Below are positions 49,701 to 61,700 of a stretch of 64,000 nucleotides of DNA, one piece after another. The stretch's first letter is position 1; each line of letters starts with the position of its first letter. The notes under the pieces were generated by a model, which did no database searches, was not told where the DNA came from, and saw only the letters and a list, made by a program, of their open reading frames with translations. Source of the stretch: Eucommia ulmoides (lineage: Eukaryota; Streptophyta; Magnoliopsida; Garryales; Eucommiaceae); contig CM028328.1 in NCBI GenBank assembly GCA_016647705.1, positions 38,168,501-38,232,500 of the forward strand. The letters are read 5' to 3'. The position numbers were made by a program, and so were the translations under genes.

Positions 49701-52676
49701 ATCATTATTTCTTGTTTAGATCTGAGATCTAAACAAGAAATTAAACATTATCTAAAGATTCTAAACAAATGAAACAAGATCTAAACATAACTAAACAAAT
49801 GAAACATGAAAATAGATCAATCTAAACAATAAATATGTACAGCGTACCTGAGGTTAAGCTAGAAACGGCGACGACGACGGAGAACAGCGATGGCGAAGAA
49901 CGAACGATGAAGACGGCGAAGGACAGCTGCGAGAGAAAGATGACGACGGCTTTGGGACGCTTCCATGGTTTAGTTTGAGAGAAAGAACTACAAGAGAGAG
50001 AAAGGAGAACTTTTTTGCGAGGGGCGGCGGAAGAAATGCAATTGAGAAATTAGGGTTTTTGTTTTATAACTATATATAGAAGGGTTGTTTTGTAATATAT
50101 CAAAGTTAGGGGGGTGTTTGTAAATTTCGGGTGGGTTCGGGGTTATCGGGTTTGGAAGGGGAACAACCGAGCGGGTTTGATTAAAACGTCGGGCGGGGCA
50201 GGGCGGGGCGGGGCGGGGCGGGTGGAAAACAAAAAAAATGAGTGACCACCGACTGTAACCGAAGCGGGTCGGTCGGGCCGGGTCGGGGGTCCGGGTACTT
50301 CTTTCACCCCTAGCTCCATCATGTATAGACTAGTTTTAGAAGTTTGACAAATTTGATGTGGGATTCAACAACCACCCTCAGGTGCAACCTCACCTTGCAC
50401 GTTTTGAGATTTCTTGACATCTGAAGGCAAAACATAGAAGCCAAACAACTTGGTGACAAACAAATAAGGCTTCCCCAAAACTTATCTCTTATACCATTTC
50501 AGGAGGTTTCAACCTAAAATCGAATGCGACAAAGTGGTTTTAGGTTGGAACATTGTCCCTATTGGCATACGGCATTTATTGCATTTATTTTAGTTTCCAT
50601 TCTATTTTTTGTATTGTTATTGTAGGGATTTATTAGCAGCGCATTTATTCCGGTGATATCCTTCCTAATTTAGCCAGCTACTGTGGTTATATACTTAGGA
50701 GAATAAAGCCTATTCTGAATATGCAAAAATATTTTTCTCCTTATTTATATGCTTTTTGGTATCTGGAGTTTTTTTTCCACGCCTCTTCCTCTCAAACCCT
50801 AGTTTCTTCAGCAACCACCTCCTAACCATTCACCCCTGCAGTCGTCGCGCACCAGTCAACTGCCACCCTTGCACAGCCATCACAGCTCGCTCAATCATCA
50901 CGTCGTCATCATTGCGGGCACCAGCTAGCCACCACCCTGTAGCTGTTGTGCGTCTTTCCAGTCATCGTCCCACACCAGCACCCTCGTCACGCGTCTGTCC
51001 CAGTCGCAGGTCGCTGTCCCGCATCTGGTTGTCGCAGTTAAGGGCTGCTGTTAACCGCAAGTTACGGTCTATCCACTGCCGCCCATTGCAGTTTGTTCCG
51101 CCGTTAACCCGCAGCTATCCTTTTTCCACCACTGCAGGCTACCGTCCAGCATCTGCCCACTGCTGCTGTCTAGCACCTGTCCTGTGTTGCTGTTAACCGC
51201 ACATTGCAGTCTGTCCACTGCTGCAAGCTGCAGTTTGTTTGCCGTCGATAAACCTGGCTTTCCGTCGCACCTCTCCACTTCCACATTGTTGTTCTGCAAT
51301 TGCTGCCCATCACCGTTGTTCTACATCTATTGTTGTTTTGGATGTCCTAAATACACATTAGTTCCTTCTATCTATTGTATGGTTTGGTAACCGCGTGTCT
51401 GGTTACCTTTGTTACATTGTACCTTCTTTTTTCTGGAACCCGGTTAGATTTCTGTAGCCTCTGTTAGATTGTTTTACTGTTATAGTCTCGTATCATTTAT
51501 ACCCATGGCTTCCGAAAAAAATGTCCAATCCCAGACCCTTCGAGTTTTATCGTGAGGTCTCTTATGCCTCCCAAGCATCACTGGGGTTATCAGTTGCGGA
51601 TTACATCGGCTACATTCGAACTTGGTAAGAGGAACTTGCGTAGTATAAACCTCTAAGCGAATTTCTCTAGAATGTTGCTGAGATTGAGTCCAAGTGCCAG
51701 GATCATCATAACGTATACCTTTTCTTGATGTGTTTAAGCCCTGAATATGAGAATCGTCGAACTCAGATTTTGAACACATCCCCGCTGCTTGACCTATATG
51801 GAGCATTCTCTATTGTTGATAACGATTCAAATCGCCAACTCCTCCTCCCTCTTGAAGTCACTCCTTCTGTCCTTGAGTAGATGGCCTTTACAGCCCCCTC
51901 GGGTCCTTGCCCAACAGGATGGCGTCCATTCTATTAGCACTGTCGAAGTTTTGGTCACCACCAAGGTTTTAAATCGCTGTATCAGGTTACGTAACGGTAA
52001 CGGTTGCCGTGTAACGGTATCGGGAGTATCGGCCTGTTCGTAACGGGAATCGGCCGTAACGGTCGTGAATTTTTTAAAATCTCCAGAATATCCTCAAAAA
52101 CTCAATCATAGTAATTGTTTTACTCATTTAACCCTTAATAAACACATTCTAATAGATAATTTGACATTTAGGGTTATATACAACACAATAAAGACATGAA
52201 AAAGACGAAAAGTGGTAGTATTGAAAAATCTTAAAAGAATAAAATGATGCACACAACATTTAATAAAAATATCTTACACAAACATAATAAAATAGTAGAT
52301 TGTACTTGTCCATCATATTACAAAACCAATACACATCAAATTATTAATACCAGAACGAATTGTGCTTAGGCTCTTCTTCACGCGTTATTGTTAAATTTTA
52401 ATTTTCTACAATTTACGTACACAAATTTAATTTCTACTATTTACTAAAAAAACTATTTTAGGAATTAATTTCTATAATATAACTATATATATAATACCCA
52501 AATTTAAATTTTTAATTAAAAATTTACAAATTTAGGGAAAAAATTGCAATTTGTATTAAAATTATAATTAAATCTAATTACAAACCCACCCTCCCCCTAA
52601 TTACAAACCCACCCCCTCCCCCTAATTACAAACCCACCCATTTAATATCCCAACTAGCCTTAATTTCAAATCAGAT

Positions 52677-52716
<40 letters not shown>

Positions 52717-55700
52717 TCGAACGTCAAGGAGCTGCGACGACCGGCGAGGAGATGCGAGCGACTGCGACGGCGATGGCGACGGCAAGGAGTTGTGTTCGGC
52801 GACGGCGACGGCGACGACGACGAGCTGTTAGCGTTCGGCGATGGATTTCCCAAGTTCGGTGACGCGCGAGAGCTTTTTAGTTTCAAAATCTGCGAAGGTA
52901 AGTTTTTTATTTATCTTCTTCTCAATTATATAGAGGATTTCAGTTAGCATTCCATTTGTTTTTTAGTTTTCAACTTTGAGTAAGGATTCCGTCTTGTTCT
53001 CACGGCCCGTATGCCTTTCTCTGATTCTGGAACAGCTGTAACGCCTGTTACAGGACCGATACGGTGTGAATCGTCCCTAGACTTGAGAATTGGCCCTGTA
53101 ACAGTATCGGGGGGGTCCTATTTCCGGTACGAATCGGCCGTTACGTAACGTAATGGCCGATATTTAAAACCTTGGTGACATTGATTGTTGCTATAACCTT
53201 CACCCTGAGTTGAAACCTCGGAACTCAGAATGTAGGAAATAAAAAAGAACACTAAGTACAAGTGCTATTGCTGATATCGCAACCGGTTCGGTAGATCTAC
53301 AACCCGCTCAACTGAATCTTACCCAATTTTAGGCCCAAATTGCCCAGCGTCACGCTTAGTTAACCAACTTGGCATCGTCTTCTGACCCCATGGCTATTCT
53401 TTCCTCGGGTACTCCTACTGCGCTTTATGATAAGTCTGGTCGTCTTACTTGGATTCTGAATTCTGGGGATAGTAATCACATTACTGGTGAACTCTCTACC
53501 TTTACATCCCATGTTTCGTCTATTGATCAATCTGTGTGTATTGCTGATATGATTTCAATCCATATTCATTTCTAGGAGATGCCTGCTTGTCTCCCAATAT
53601 CACCCTTCACTATGTTTACTATGTCCCTAAATTTGCGTATAATTTTCTATCTATTAGTCGCCTTACTAAGAATCTTAGTTGTGCCATTATTTTCTTACCT
53701 CACCATTGCTTCTTGCAGGACCTGATTTTGAGGAAGATTTTTGGCAAGGGATATAAACATGATGGACTTTACTACTTCGGGATTTCTCCACCTCTATACG
53801 TACCACTTTCTAGTATGCAAGCCTTTGTGCTACATGTTTTTGATCCTTTTATTTGTTCATTAAAAAATTTAGACTTATGGCATGCCCATCTAGGACATGC
53901 AAATTTTTAATATTTATGTTGGTTGTTTCCTTCTATTAATAAAGCTTGCACGGATTTTAAATTTCAATATGTGGTTTGTGAACTGTCTAAACACACTCGC
54001 ACTTCCTACATTCCTCGCTTGCATTGGGCATTTCAGGCCTTTGATCTCATTCACTCTGATATTTGGGGACCTTCCTTTGTTATGGCTATTTCCAAACTTT
54101 ACTACTATGTCACCTTCATTTATGATTATAGTCAGTGTACTTGGGTTTATTTGATGAAGCACAAATCAGAAGTCTGTACTCATTTTACCCACTTTCTTCA
54201 AATGATAAAAACCTATTACAAAACATTCGTGTGCAATTTCAGGTCAAATAACGGATGAGAATGCTTATCCGGTGACTTTTGAGCTGAGTTTAATAAGCAA
54301 GACATCATTCAACAACTTTCCTGTCCCTACACCCCTGAACAAAAAGGTATGGAGGAACGTGAAAATCGTCACATGATGTCTGTAGTTTGACGTCTTTTAC
54401 GGTGTATGAATGTTCACAAATCTTTTTGGCGCATGGTGGTTCTTATTGCTGCCTATTTCATTAGTCGCACCTCGAGTTGTGTCATTACAAGCTATAGAAA
54501 AAAAGGAGGGAATAATTCTATTATTCATTGATACAATTACAAGGGAGCAAACAACTTTAGATAGAAAAAAAATGACACACTGCTGCTAACCCTAGAATCT
54601 CATACAATCAATGAATTTTCTAATTTATTTAAATCACTACTTTCCTAATTTATTTAAATCTCTAATCAATCAAACCCTAACTACAAATAACCCTAATTTA
54701 CCGGCACTCCCCCTCAAGTTGGTGCGAAGATATTCATCATGCCCAACTTACTCACTTGAAGCTCGAAAGGCTGTCTCAACAGTCCTTTAGTTAAAACATC
54801 TGCAATTTGCTGTGTGGTGGGTACAAATGGAGTATAAATTATTGCTTCTTCAAACTTTTTTTTTTTATAAAGTGTCTATCAATCTCGACATGTTTCGTTC
54901 GTTCATGTGGAACTAGATTATGAGCAATTCTGATAGCCGCCTTGTTGTCACAATACAACTTCATAGGAAGACTTACTGGTTTTTTAAGTTCTTCCAGAAC
55001 CCGTTTTAACCAAAGAATCTTGCACACTCCCTGCGCCATTGATCTAAATTCCGCCTCAGCACTACTTCTAGCAACAACACTCTGCTTCTTGCTCCTCCAA
55101 GTGACTAAATTGCCCCATAGTAATGTACAGTCTCCCAATGTTGACCTTCTATCAATGATCGAACTTGCTCAATCAGTATCTGTATACACTTCAATCCCCC
55201 TCTTCTCATTTTTCTTGAAGAAGAGTCATTTTCCTGGTGTGTTTTTCAGATTAACGAAGAATTCGATACGCAGTTGCCAGATGTTTTTCGTACGGGGAAT
55301 GCATAAATTGACTTACCATGCTCACAACGAAAGCAATGTCAGGACGTGTATGTGACAAGTAGATCAATCTTCCAACCAGTCTTTGGTATCTTCCCGTGTC
55401 TATTGGAACGCTATCTTTTATATCTCCAAGTTTAGCATTAGCTTCTATTGGAGTGTCAGAAGGTGTGCAACCACTCATTCCAGTTTCTTCAAGAGATCTA
55501 GAATATACTTTCGCTGCAAAACTACAATGCCCTTTTTTGACTTTGCCACTTCCATTCCTAGAAAATACTTTAGTTGACCCAAATCTTTAATCTCAAGTTC
55601 CTTGAGTAGGCTCTGCTTCAATCTGCTCATCCCTTTTAAATTGTCACCAGTCAGAATTATATCATCCACATAGACAATTAAGACAAAGACCTTGTCTTTG

Positions 55701-58700
55701 ATAGATTTCTTTATGAAGAGAGTATGATCAGATTGTCCTCGTGTATATTCTTGGCTCTTAACAAACTTTGTAAATCTCTCAAACCAAGCTCTAGGAGACT
55801 GTTTAAGACTATATAGAGACTTCTTTAGTTTACATACTTTACTTCCAAACTTCTCAATAAAGCCAGGTGGAGGCTCCATATAGACTTCCTCCTCTAAGTC
55901 TCCATTCAAAAAAGCATTCTTCACATCCAGCTGATTCAAAGGTCAATCAAGATTAGTAGCAACAGACAAGAGTACCCGAACTGTATTTAGCTTCGCCATT
56001 GGTGAAAAAGTCTCAGAGTAGTCCACTCCATATGCCTGAGTGAACCCTTTAGTTACAAGACGAGCCTTGTATCTTTCCAAAGATCCATTTGAGTTGTCCT
56101 TCACGGTAAATACCCATTTGCAGCCAACAACTGTTTTCCTATTTGACAGATTCACTTTCTCCCAAGTAGCCTTCTTCTCCAGAGCTCTCATCTCCTCAAA
56201 AATTACTTCTTTCCGCTCAGGAACATTTAGAGCCTCCTGGACACTATTAGGAATGACCACACTAGACAGTTGTGAAATAAATGCACAATATGAAGATGAA
56301 ATATTTTTTGTAAGATACAAAATTTGACGAAGGATGTTTAGTACAAGACATAACACCTTTCCTAAGAGCAATAGGAAGATCAAGCTGATTAGAAGAATTC
56401 GACTTAGAATTACTTGGAGGAATCTTTGACGAGTTATCATGAATTTCATGATCCAACTGCTGATTAGATTCTTGGTAGTGCTGTGAGACAGTGCCTTTTT
56501 TTTTTTGCTAGATACTCCTTTGAATATACAAGACCTTTATACCGTTTTGCACGCATCTCTGTTGTTTCAGTATTTTGATTCTGAGATGGCATTACCAAAT
56601 GTCGTTCATTGGTAAGTTCAATATTTTCAAGATTTAATTCATTTGTTTCCCCAAATTTTGTTTTTCCCATATCATTCTCTTTCGGTAACTGTTTGTGAGA
56701 AACATCATCATGAACGAACTCAAAAATTGAACCATCTAAAAAATCATCTTCACTAGTGCTCACCCCATGACGATAGGAATTGCTGTAGTAGGATTGTCCT
56801 TCAAAAAATGTGACATCCATAGACATGAACATTTTTTTGGAAACAGGATCAAAACATTTACAACCTCTTTGATTTGTAGGATAGCCTAAAAAAATACATT
56901 TATGTGTCTTTGGATCAAGCTTAGAATGTTTAGGATCATGATTATGGACAAAGACAACACTTCCAAAATTTTTTAAGGGAATATTTGTTATTAGCCGAGT
57001 AGTGGGAAAACATTCGGTGAAAAGCTTTATTGGTGTTTTAAAGTTCAAAATTCTCGTGGGCAGCTTATTAATCAAATAAGTGGCTATTAAAATAGTTTCT
57101 CCTCAAAGATACTGAGGAACCTTAGTTTGAAAAACTTATAGCTCTAGCAACTTCGAGGAGATGTCTGTTTTTTCTTTCAGCCACCCCGTTTTGTTGAGGT
57201 GTATTATTACAAGAGCTTTGGTGAACAATCCATTTTTCGGTAAAAACATTCCCTAACATAGCGTTAAAAAATTCCTTTCCATTATCACTTCGAATTTTTT
57301 TAATCTGAGTCTTAAATTGTGTTCGAACCACATTATAAAATTTTTTAAACACAATCTCAACATCAGATTTTTTATTTAAAAGAAACACTCAAGTGACTCT
57401 AGTATGATCATCAATGAAAGTAACAAACTAGCGTTTTCCAGAAAAAGTTGGCACTCTAAAAGGACCCCAAATATCACTATGAATTATGGTAAATGGTTTT
57501 GATTTTTTATATGGTTGAGATGGAAAAACAACTCGATGATATTTTGCTAATTCGCAAGATTCACACCGAAAAACATAAATTTTTTTATTCATGAATAACT
57601 TGGGAAACAAATGTTTTAAACATTGAAAATTTGGATGTCCTAATCGATAATGCCGTAACATAATCTTATTGTCACTAGACACAGAAATAGAATTGAAACA
57701 AGTCTGCTGATCTTACCTTCCAATGGTTGATCCATTATTAAAGAGGTAGAGGTCACCATCTTATTTAGCACCCCCAATCATCTTCTCTGAGGTTAAATCC
57801 TGAAATTCACAATGAGAAGACCAAAAATTGACTTGACAATTATGATCAAGAGTTAATTTACTGACATACATGAGATTATATGACAAATGAGGAACGTGCA
57901 AAACATTTTTAAGAATTAGAGAAGGGGAAATGGTAACTGTTCCTTTTCTAGCAACAGTAGCAAAAGAGCCATCGACAATTTTAACTTTTTGATTCTCTGC
58001 ACAAGGTGTATATGAAGAAAAAAATTGCGAAGTGCCGGACATATGATTGGCAGCACCTGAATCTAATATCCAGGAGCCATTAGACTTGGTACAAGCGATG
58101 GCGGCAGTGAAAGAGTTACCTGATTGTGCTAAAGTACAAGATGGGTTAGAATTTCCTATGAATTGTGACTAAAACATTTTATATAGGTGCTCTATCTGTT
58201 CCTTTGTAAACGGGAGTGACTCTGAGGAAGATTGCTGCCCTGGATCTTCCCTTGACTTGGTGTTCCAATTTGTCGGTTTCCTGTGCAGCTTCCAACAACT
58301 TTCCCAAGTATGCCACAACTTTCCACAATGGTCACACCAGGGCCTCTGCTTTCTTCCTCGCTTATCTCCTTCTGAATCTGCACCTCGGGCTACAAGAGCA
58401 GATCACTCATCATCTATTTTTGGTTTATTGATGTTCTTCAACATCACTTGCCGCAGTGCTTCTTCTCTACGTACTTCGGAAAAGACCTCCCTTATCGTTA
58501 GCAAGGGTTTCTTTCATAAAATACGTCCTCGAAGCTCATCGAGTTCTTTGTTGAAATCAGCCACGAACACAAATACCCAACCTAGCTCAATCTTCTTTTT
58601 GTACCGAGCACTATCATTTGAATTTTCCCATTGTTCATCTTCAAACATATCCAATTCCTGCCGAACCGCTGTCATATCATTATAGTAGGCTGTTGCCTCA

Positions 58701-61700
58701 CGATTGCCTTGCTGCATCTTCCACATTCGAGTGTTTAATTCGAACAATTGTGAATGATTGTTCAAATCTGAATAGATTTCCCGAACTGCTTCCCAGATAT
58801 TGCGAGCCGTCGGCAGGAACAAATAGGGCTTTCTAACAATTGGTTCCATGGAATTGATCAACCAGGCAATCACCATTGAGTTTTCCAAACACCACTGCCT
58901 ATATCTCGGATCATCGGTGGCTGGCGGTTTCATTTTGCCATTCAAGTGCCCGAGTTTCCCTTTGTTGTGGATCACTAACCGCACGATTGAGACCACTGAA
59001 GGTAATTCTTTCCATTCAATTTGTGTCTGATAATTTGAAGAAAATTTTCAGAAAAGGAGGTAGCCAAAAGCGGTTGCTGCAAGGAGACAACAAAAAGCAG
59101 TAGTTGTGGAGCTCCCCTCGACGACATTGCCGAAAGCGGCGGCTGTGAACCCCCCGACGACATTGCCGAAAGCGGCGGCTGCGAACCCCCGGACGACATT
59201 GTCTCGCTGTTGGCATCCGACGAGGCTGAGTTGGAGCCAACCATGGTAGCCTTGAAATTCATGATTGAACCCTAGGGCTCTGATGTCATATAGAAAGAAA
59301 GGGGAGAATAATTCTATTATTCATCGATACAATTACAAGGGAACAAACAACTTTAAATAGGAAAAGAATGACACACGACCGCTAACCCTAGAATCTCTTA
59401 CAGTCAATGAATTTCCAAATTTATTCAAATCACTACTTTCCTAATTTATTCAAAACTCTAATCAATCAAACCCTAACAAAAAATAACCCTAATTTACCGA
59501 CACAGGCAAAGCCCCCCTTCAAATACTGCAATCTGCTAACACCCTTTTGCCTATCTTGCCCTGTGTCTTTGGCAGCATGTGTTTTGTCCATAGTCGGAGT
59601 CCTACTTGAATGAAGTTAGATGATAAATCTATCCGGTGTGTCTTTCTAGGCGATCCGGTCACTCGTCAGTATTTATCACTCTCTCGATGTTACGTTCCTT
59701 GGAACTTTCCCCTATTTTTTAGGTACTATAACTTCTCCACCCATCGAGGCAACCCCTACCGAGGATGATAGCTTACTTTCGTGCCCTATTCCTGTCTTTG
59801 ATATATCTTCACTGCCCACACCACACTTATCACTTGACCTCTCAACCGTGCCATTGCGAGTTTACTCTCGTCGTTCAGGTGCTTCCAATCCACTAACAGC
59901 ATGTTCTTTGGAATCAAGTGTATCTCCGATGTGGGATAACAAGTCACACTTGATTCCAACCCGAGGCTACGAAGTGGTTATCTAGTGTGCCTCCGTAATG
60001 GATCTAGTGTTCAAAATCCCCCTCCCCAACCATTTGTACAACCCCCCCCCCCCCCCCCCAAAAAAAAAAGTCACACTTGATTCCCAACACTAAATATTAC
60101 CAACCATTTGTACAACCCCCCCCCCCCCCCCAATCTCTTAGTTTTTCACTAAAACATTTTAATATATCTTTATCACATTGAATATTACCAAGTTTGTATT
60201 TTCTCTTCTCTATCTTCTCAAGTTTTTTATATCTCTTCTCTATTCGTAATTCTCAACTTGTGAGTGGAAACAATCGACTTCCCCATGTTGTTAATTTAAA
60301 GAAGTTCTGTCATGAAGCATTCATTGTGTCTTGGCTTTTACAGTTGGCTCCGCAAGTGTTTGGGAAGACCCTGGCATTCAACGCCCAGCCTAATTCTGTT
60401 GCAACTCCAACTGTAGCTGAGGACAAGGTAATTTTTTTTTTGCTCGTGTATCTATAAAAAAAGTTTGACCTTCATGAGCCCTGAACTGCCATTAACTGCG
60501 GATGTCCCTTTTCCCTTGAATTGTCTTATATATATATATATATATATTTTTTTTTTTTTCTTTTTTTCTTTTCTGTTTTTATGTTCTTTCATGTGTGGTA
60601 GTTGCTATCCTAGGCAAGTCATGGTGAAAAATCTAGACACGAGTCAATAATCAGATTGTTTCTAGTATTGCAAAAGTGGTATTTCTAGATAAAGAAAGAT
60701 ATGTGGGACTTAATTGTATGATAGTTTTCAAGCTCTCTAGCATTCTGCATATATTCCGCTGCTGCCTTCCTCTTTTTTTTTTCATTACTGTATCATTCTT
60801 CTTTTTGTTGTTGAACATCAAAGTGTTGCTCTAGTTGTTTTCATTGCACAGGTGAACAGGGGGAAAAAACAGTTAAAATGCCGGATAAAATCAGAACATG
60901 AAAGTGAAGCTATGCGCAGTGCCTGGGATCAATCTGCAAGCCATTATCAACAATTTGATGGCACATATCCAATGCCACTGTCTCAACCTTGTCCATCTCC
61001 AGTGCTTAGTCACCAAAAGGAGATCCAAGGACCTGAATCATTGGGATACAAACATTTCTGTAATCCACTTTTGGTGCCTTTTGGGTATGGAAGTATGGGA
61101 AATGCATATCCTTCTTTCCCAGTATTTTCAGTGTCTAATACTGGGGAAGGTAATCATCAACAGGTTTCTCCTAGTAATGAGGTTTCTCTTGGTAATTTAA
61201 ACCGTTTAAATAAATCACCAGATACTCAGATGAAACCTGTGAGCATGACTCCTCAGGAAAAAGTTGAGAAACTGAGGCGGCGGCAGCAAATGCAAGCAAT
61301 GCTTGCAATTCGGAAACAACAGCAGCAGTTCACTCATCATAATTCTTCTCCCGACTGTTCTGCTTCTCAGAAATGTACTCATGAAAACAAATTGCCGCTT
61401 AGAGGAGGGAATTTTGAGCTTGAAGGAATTCCAAGCACTCTTCCTCCCCTTGATACAATTTCACATATAGAAAAGGATGATGCCAGTACTGTCTCGATTG
61501 CAATTGATGATTGTTCAATAGAGGAGACACTCATTTATCAACTTCAAGATATTATTTCAAAGGTTCATTATATTTTTATCTATCATCTTTTACTGGTAGA
61601 ATACTAAGAAATTATTCGTACCAACTGTTACAGAAATCTTTTGTTGCAGTTGGACATCCGAATACGGCTTTGCATCAGGGATAGCTTGTTTCGATTGGCT

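Larger units (their letters stand above)
54493..59502 (-). mobile_element. Full-length Copia LTR retrotransposon, 5.0 kb, broken
   Basis: LTRs of 214 bp each at 54493-54706 and 59289-59502, 5-bp flanks CAAGC and CAGGC (4/5), PBS TGACATCAGAGC inside the right LTR and a GGGGGAG polypurine tract beside the left one. Right to left: gag (about 58200-59262), protease (about 57761-58042), integrase (about 57100-57682), RT (about 55250-56250) and RNase H (about 54839-55138; [20 protein letters not shown]). All parts are present, with several breaks. The LTRs differ at roughly one base in ten, suggesting an age of several million years at usual plant rates. Confidence 0.93.
50554..59940 (+). mobile_element. 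Copia LTR retrotransposon, twice interrupted
   Basis: Parts in order: possible LTR (about 50554-50750), PBS-like TTGGTATCTGGAG (50756), low-complexity leader, gag (from about 51504), protease region (about 53440, [18 protein letters not shown]), integrase (about 53875-54480; [23 protein letters not shown]) and an integrase C-terminal piece (59503-59700; [10 protein letters not shown]). RT, RNase H and the 3' LTR are not seen. A hAT element (51962-53174) sits in gag and a whole Copia (54493-59502) sits in integrase. Broken at many places; older than both insertions. Confidence 0.75.

Noticed and set aside
50756-51196. 146-residue Ser/Arg/Pro-rich ORF
   Set aside because: Lies in the leader between Copia PBS and gag; compositional, with no known domain.
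60526-60570. TA and T runs in LNK2 intron 5 as a possible insertion
   Set aside because: Plain microsatellite with no borders or duplication.
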